Source of the DNA: Chlamydiota bacterium | GTDB lineage: Bacteria; Chlamydiota; Chlamydiia; Chlamydiales; Simkaniaceae | Direction of reading: 5' to 3' | Length of the DNA stretch: 5,029 bases | Assembly (NCBI GenBank): GCA_029556005.1 | Contig: JAKQGT010000074.1 | Location: 1-5,029 of the forward strand | Shown: in pieces, positions 4,907 through 5,029 of the stretch | Layout of the letters: every line of letters begins with the position of its first letter | How positions within the stretch are numbered: position 1 is the first letter of the stretch | The notes under the pieces: generated by a model | What the model saw: the letters and a program-made list of their open reading frames with translations, nothing else | Database searches by the model: none | What the model was told of the DNA's origin: nothing | Position numbers and translations under genes: made by a program

Positions 4907-5029
4907 TCCGTTCTTTGATCTCTTGCTGAACCTTTTGATGCTGCTGCTGAGACTCCTTCATACTATTTTGAATCATCTGCATCATATTTTGTTCAAAAGC
5001 ACTCACCATTTGATCGGTTACCTGCCCGG
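4893..5029 (-). CDS. C-terminal 44 residues of an unidentified protein (partial)
   Basis: A minus-strand frame is open from the right edge to TAG at 4893-4895. It encodes a polar tail rich in Gln, Met, Lys and Glu, with patterns such as FEQNMMQMIQNSMKES (residues 11-26 of the visible part) and SQQQHQKVQQEIKERIDEQ at the very end. It looks like one or two amphipathic helices or a coiled coil. No domain can be named from this fragment. Support for its being real is the same orientation as rluD, the tidy end 46 nt before the rluD ATG, and plausible composition. The beginning of the gene lies outside the window. A chance open frame of this length cannot be fully excluded. Confidence 0.6.
   Translation of the reverse strand, partial: GQVTDQMVSAFEQNMMQMIQNSMKESQQQHQKVQQEIKERIDEQ

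Overview
The window reads as ordinary chromosomal backbone of a Gram-negative bacterium with an AT-leaning genome, most likely a member of the Chlamydiae, perhaps an environmental (Parachlamydia/Waddlia/Simkania-like) lineage. The basis is a KdsA of the metal-dependent (Cys) type for LPS Kdo synthesis, and a neighbourhood of kdsA, tRNA-Arg, a KhpA-type KH protein and an RluD-type pseudouridine synthase. I recall similar neighbours in chlamydial genomes, but this is memory, not a search. No mobile element, CRISPR array or phage gene is visible.

Layout. Positions 1-419 (minus) hold the N-terminal half of kdsA, starting at a GTG with a strong Shine-Dalgarno. An 80-bp divergent intergenic region carries a good sigma70-type promoter for tRNA-Arg(UCU) at 500-573. 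Only 21 nt after the tRNA begins a large gene (595-3216, plus) for an 873-residue DHH/DHHA2 phosphoesterase. It resembles a family II inorganic pyrophosphatase greatly enlarged by an N-terminal extension and helical insertions. A 37-nt near-perfect palindrome (3261-3297) follows, then a tiny self-contained gene (3331-3501) for a 56-residue exported protein whose mature part is almost only a RanBP2-type zinc-finger pattern. A bidirectional intrinsic terminator (3501-3530) separates it from the convergent khpA-like gene (3556-3813, minus). Upstream of that on the same strand lies the rluD-like gene (3959-4846) with its own near-consensus promoter, then the C-terminal tail of an unidentified gene running off the right edge (4893-5029, minus).

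Functionally the window mixes LPS precursor synthesis (KdsA), translation (tRNA-Arg, RluD-like 23S rRNA modification, KhpA-like RNA binding) and two proteins I cannot place: the enlarged pyrophosphatase-like enzyme and the secreted zinc-finger miniprotein. These two are the parts most worth a second look. All intergenic gaps are shorter than 150 bp.
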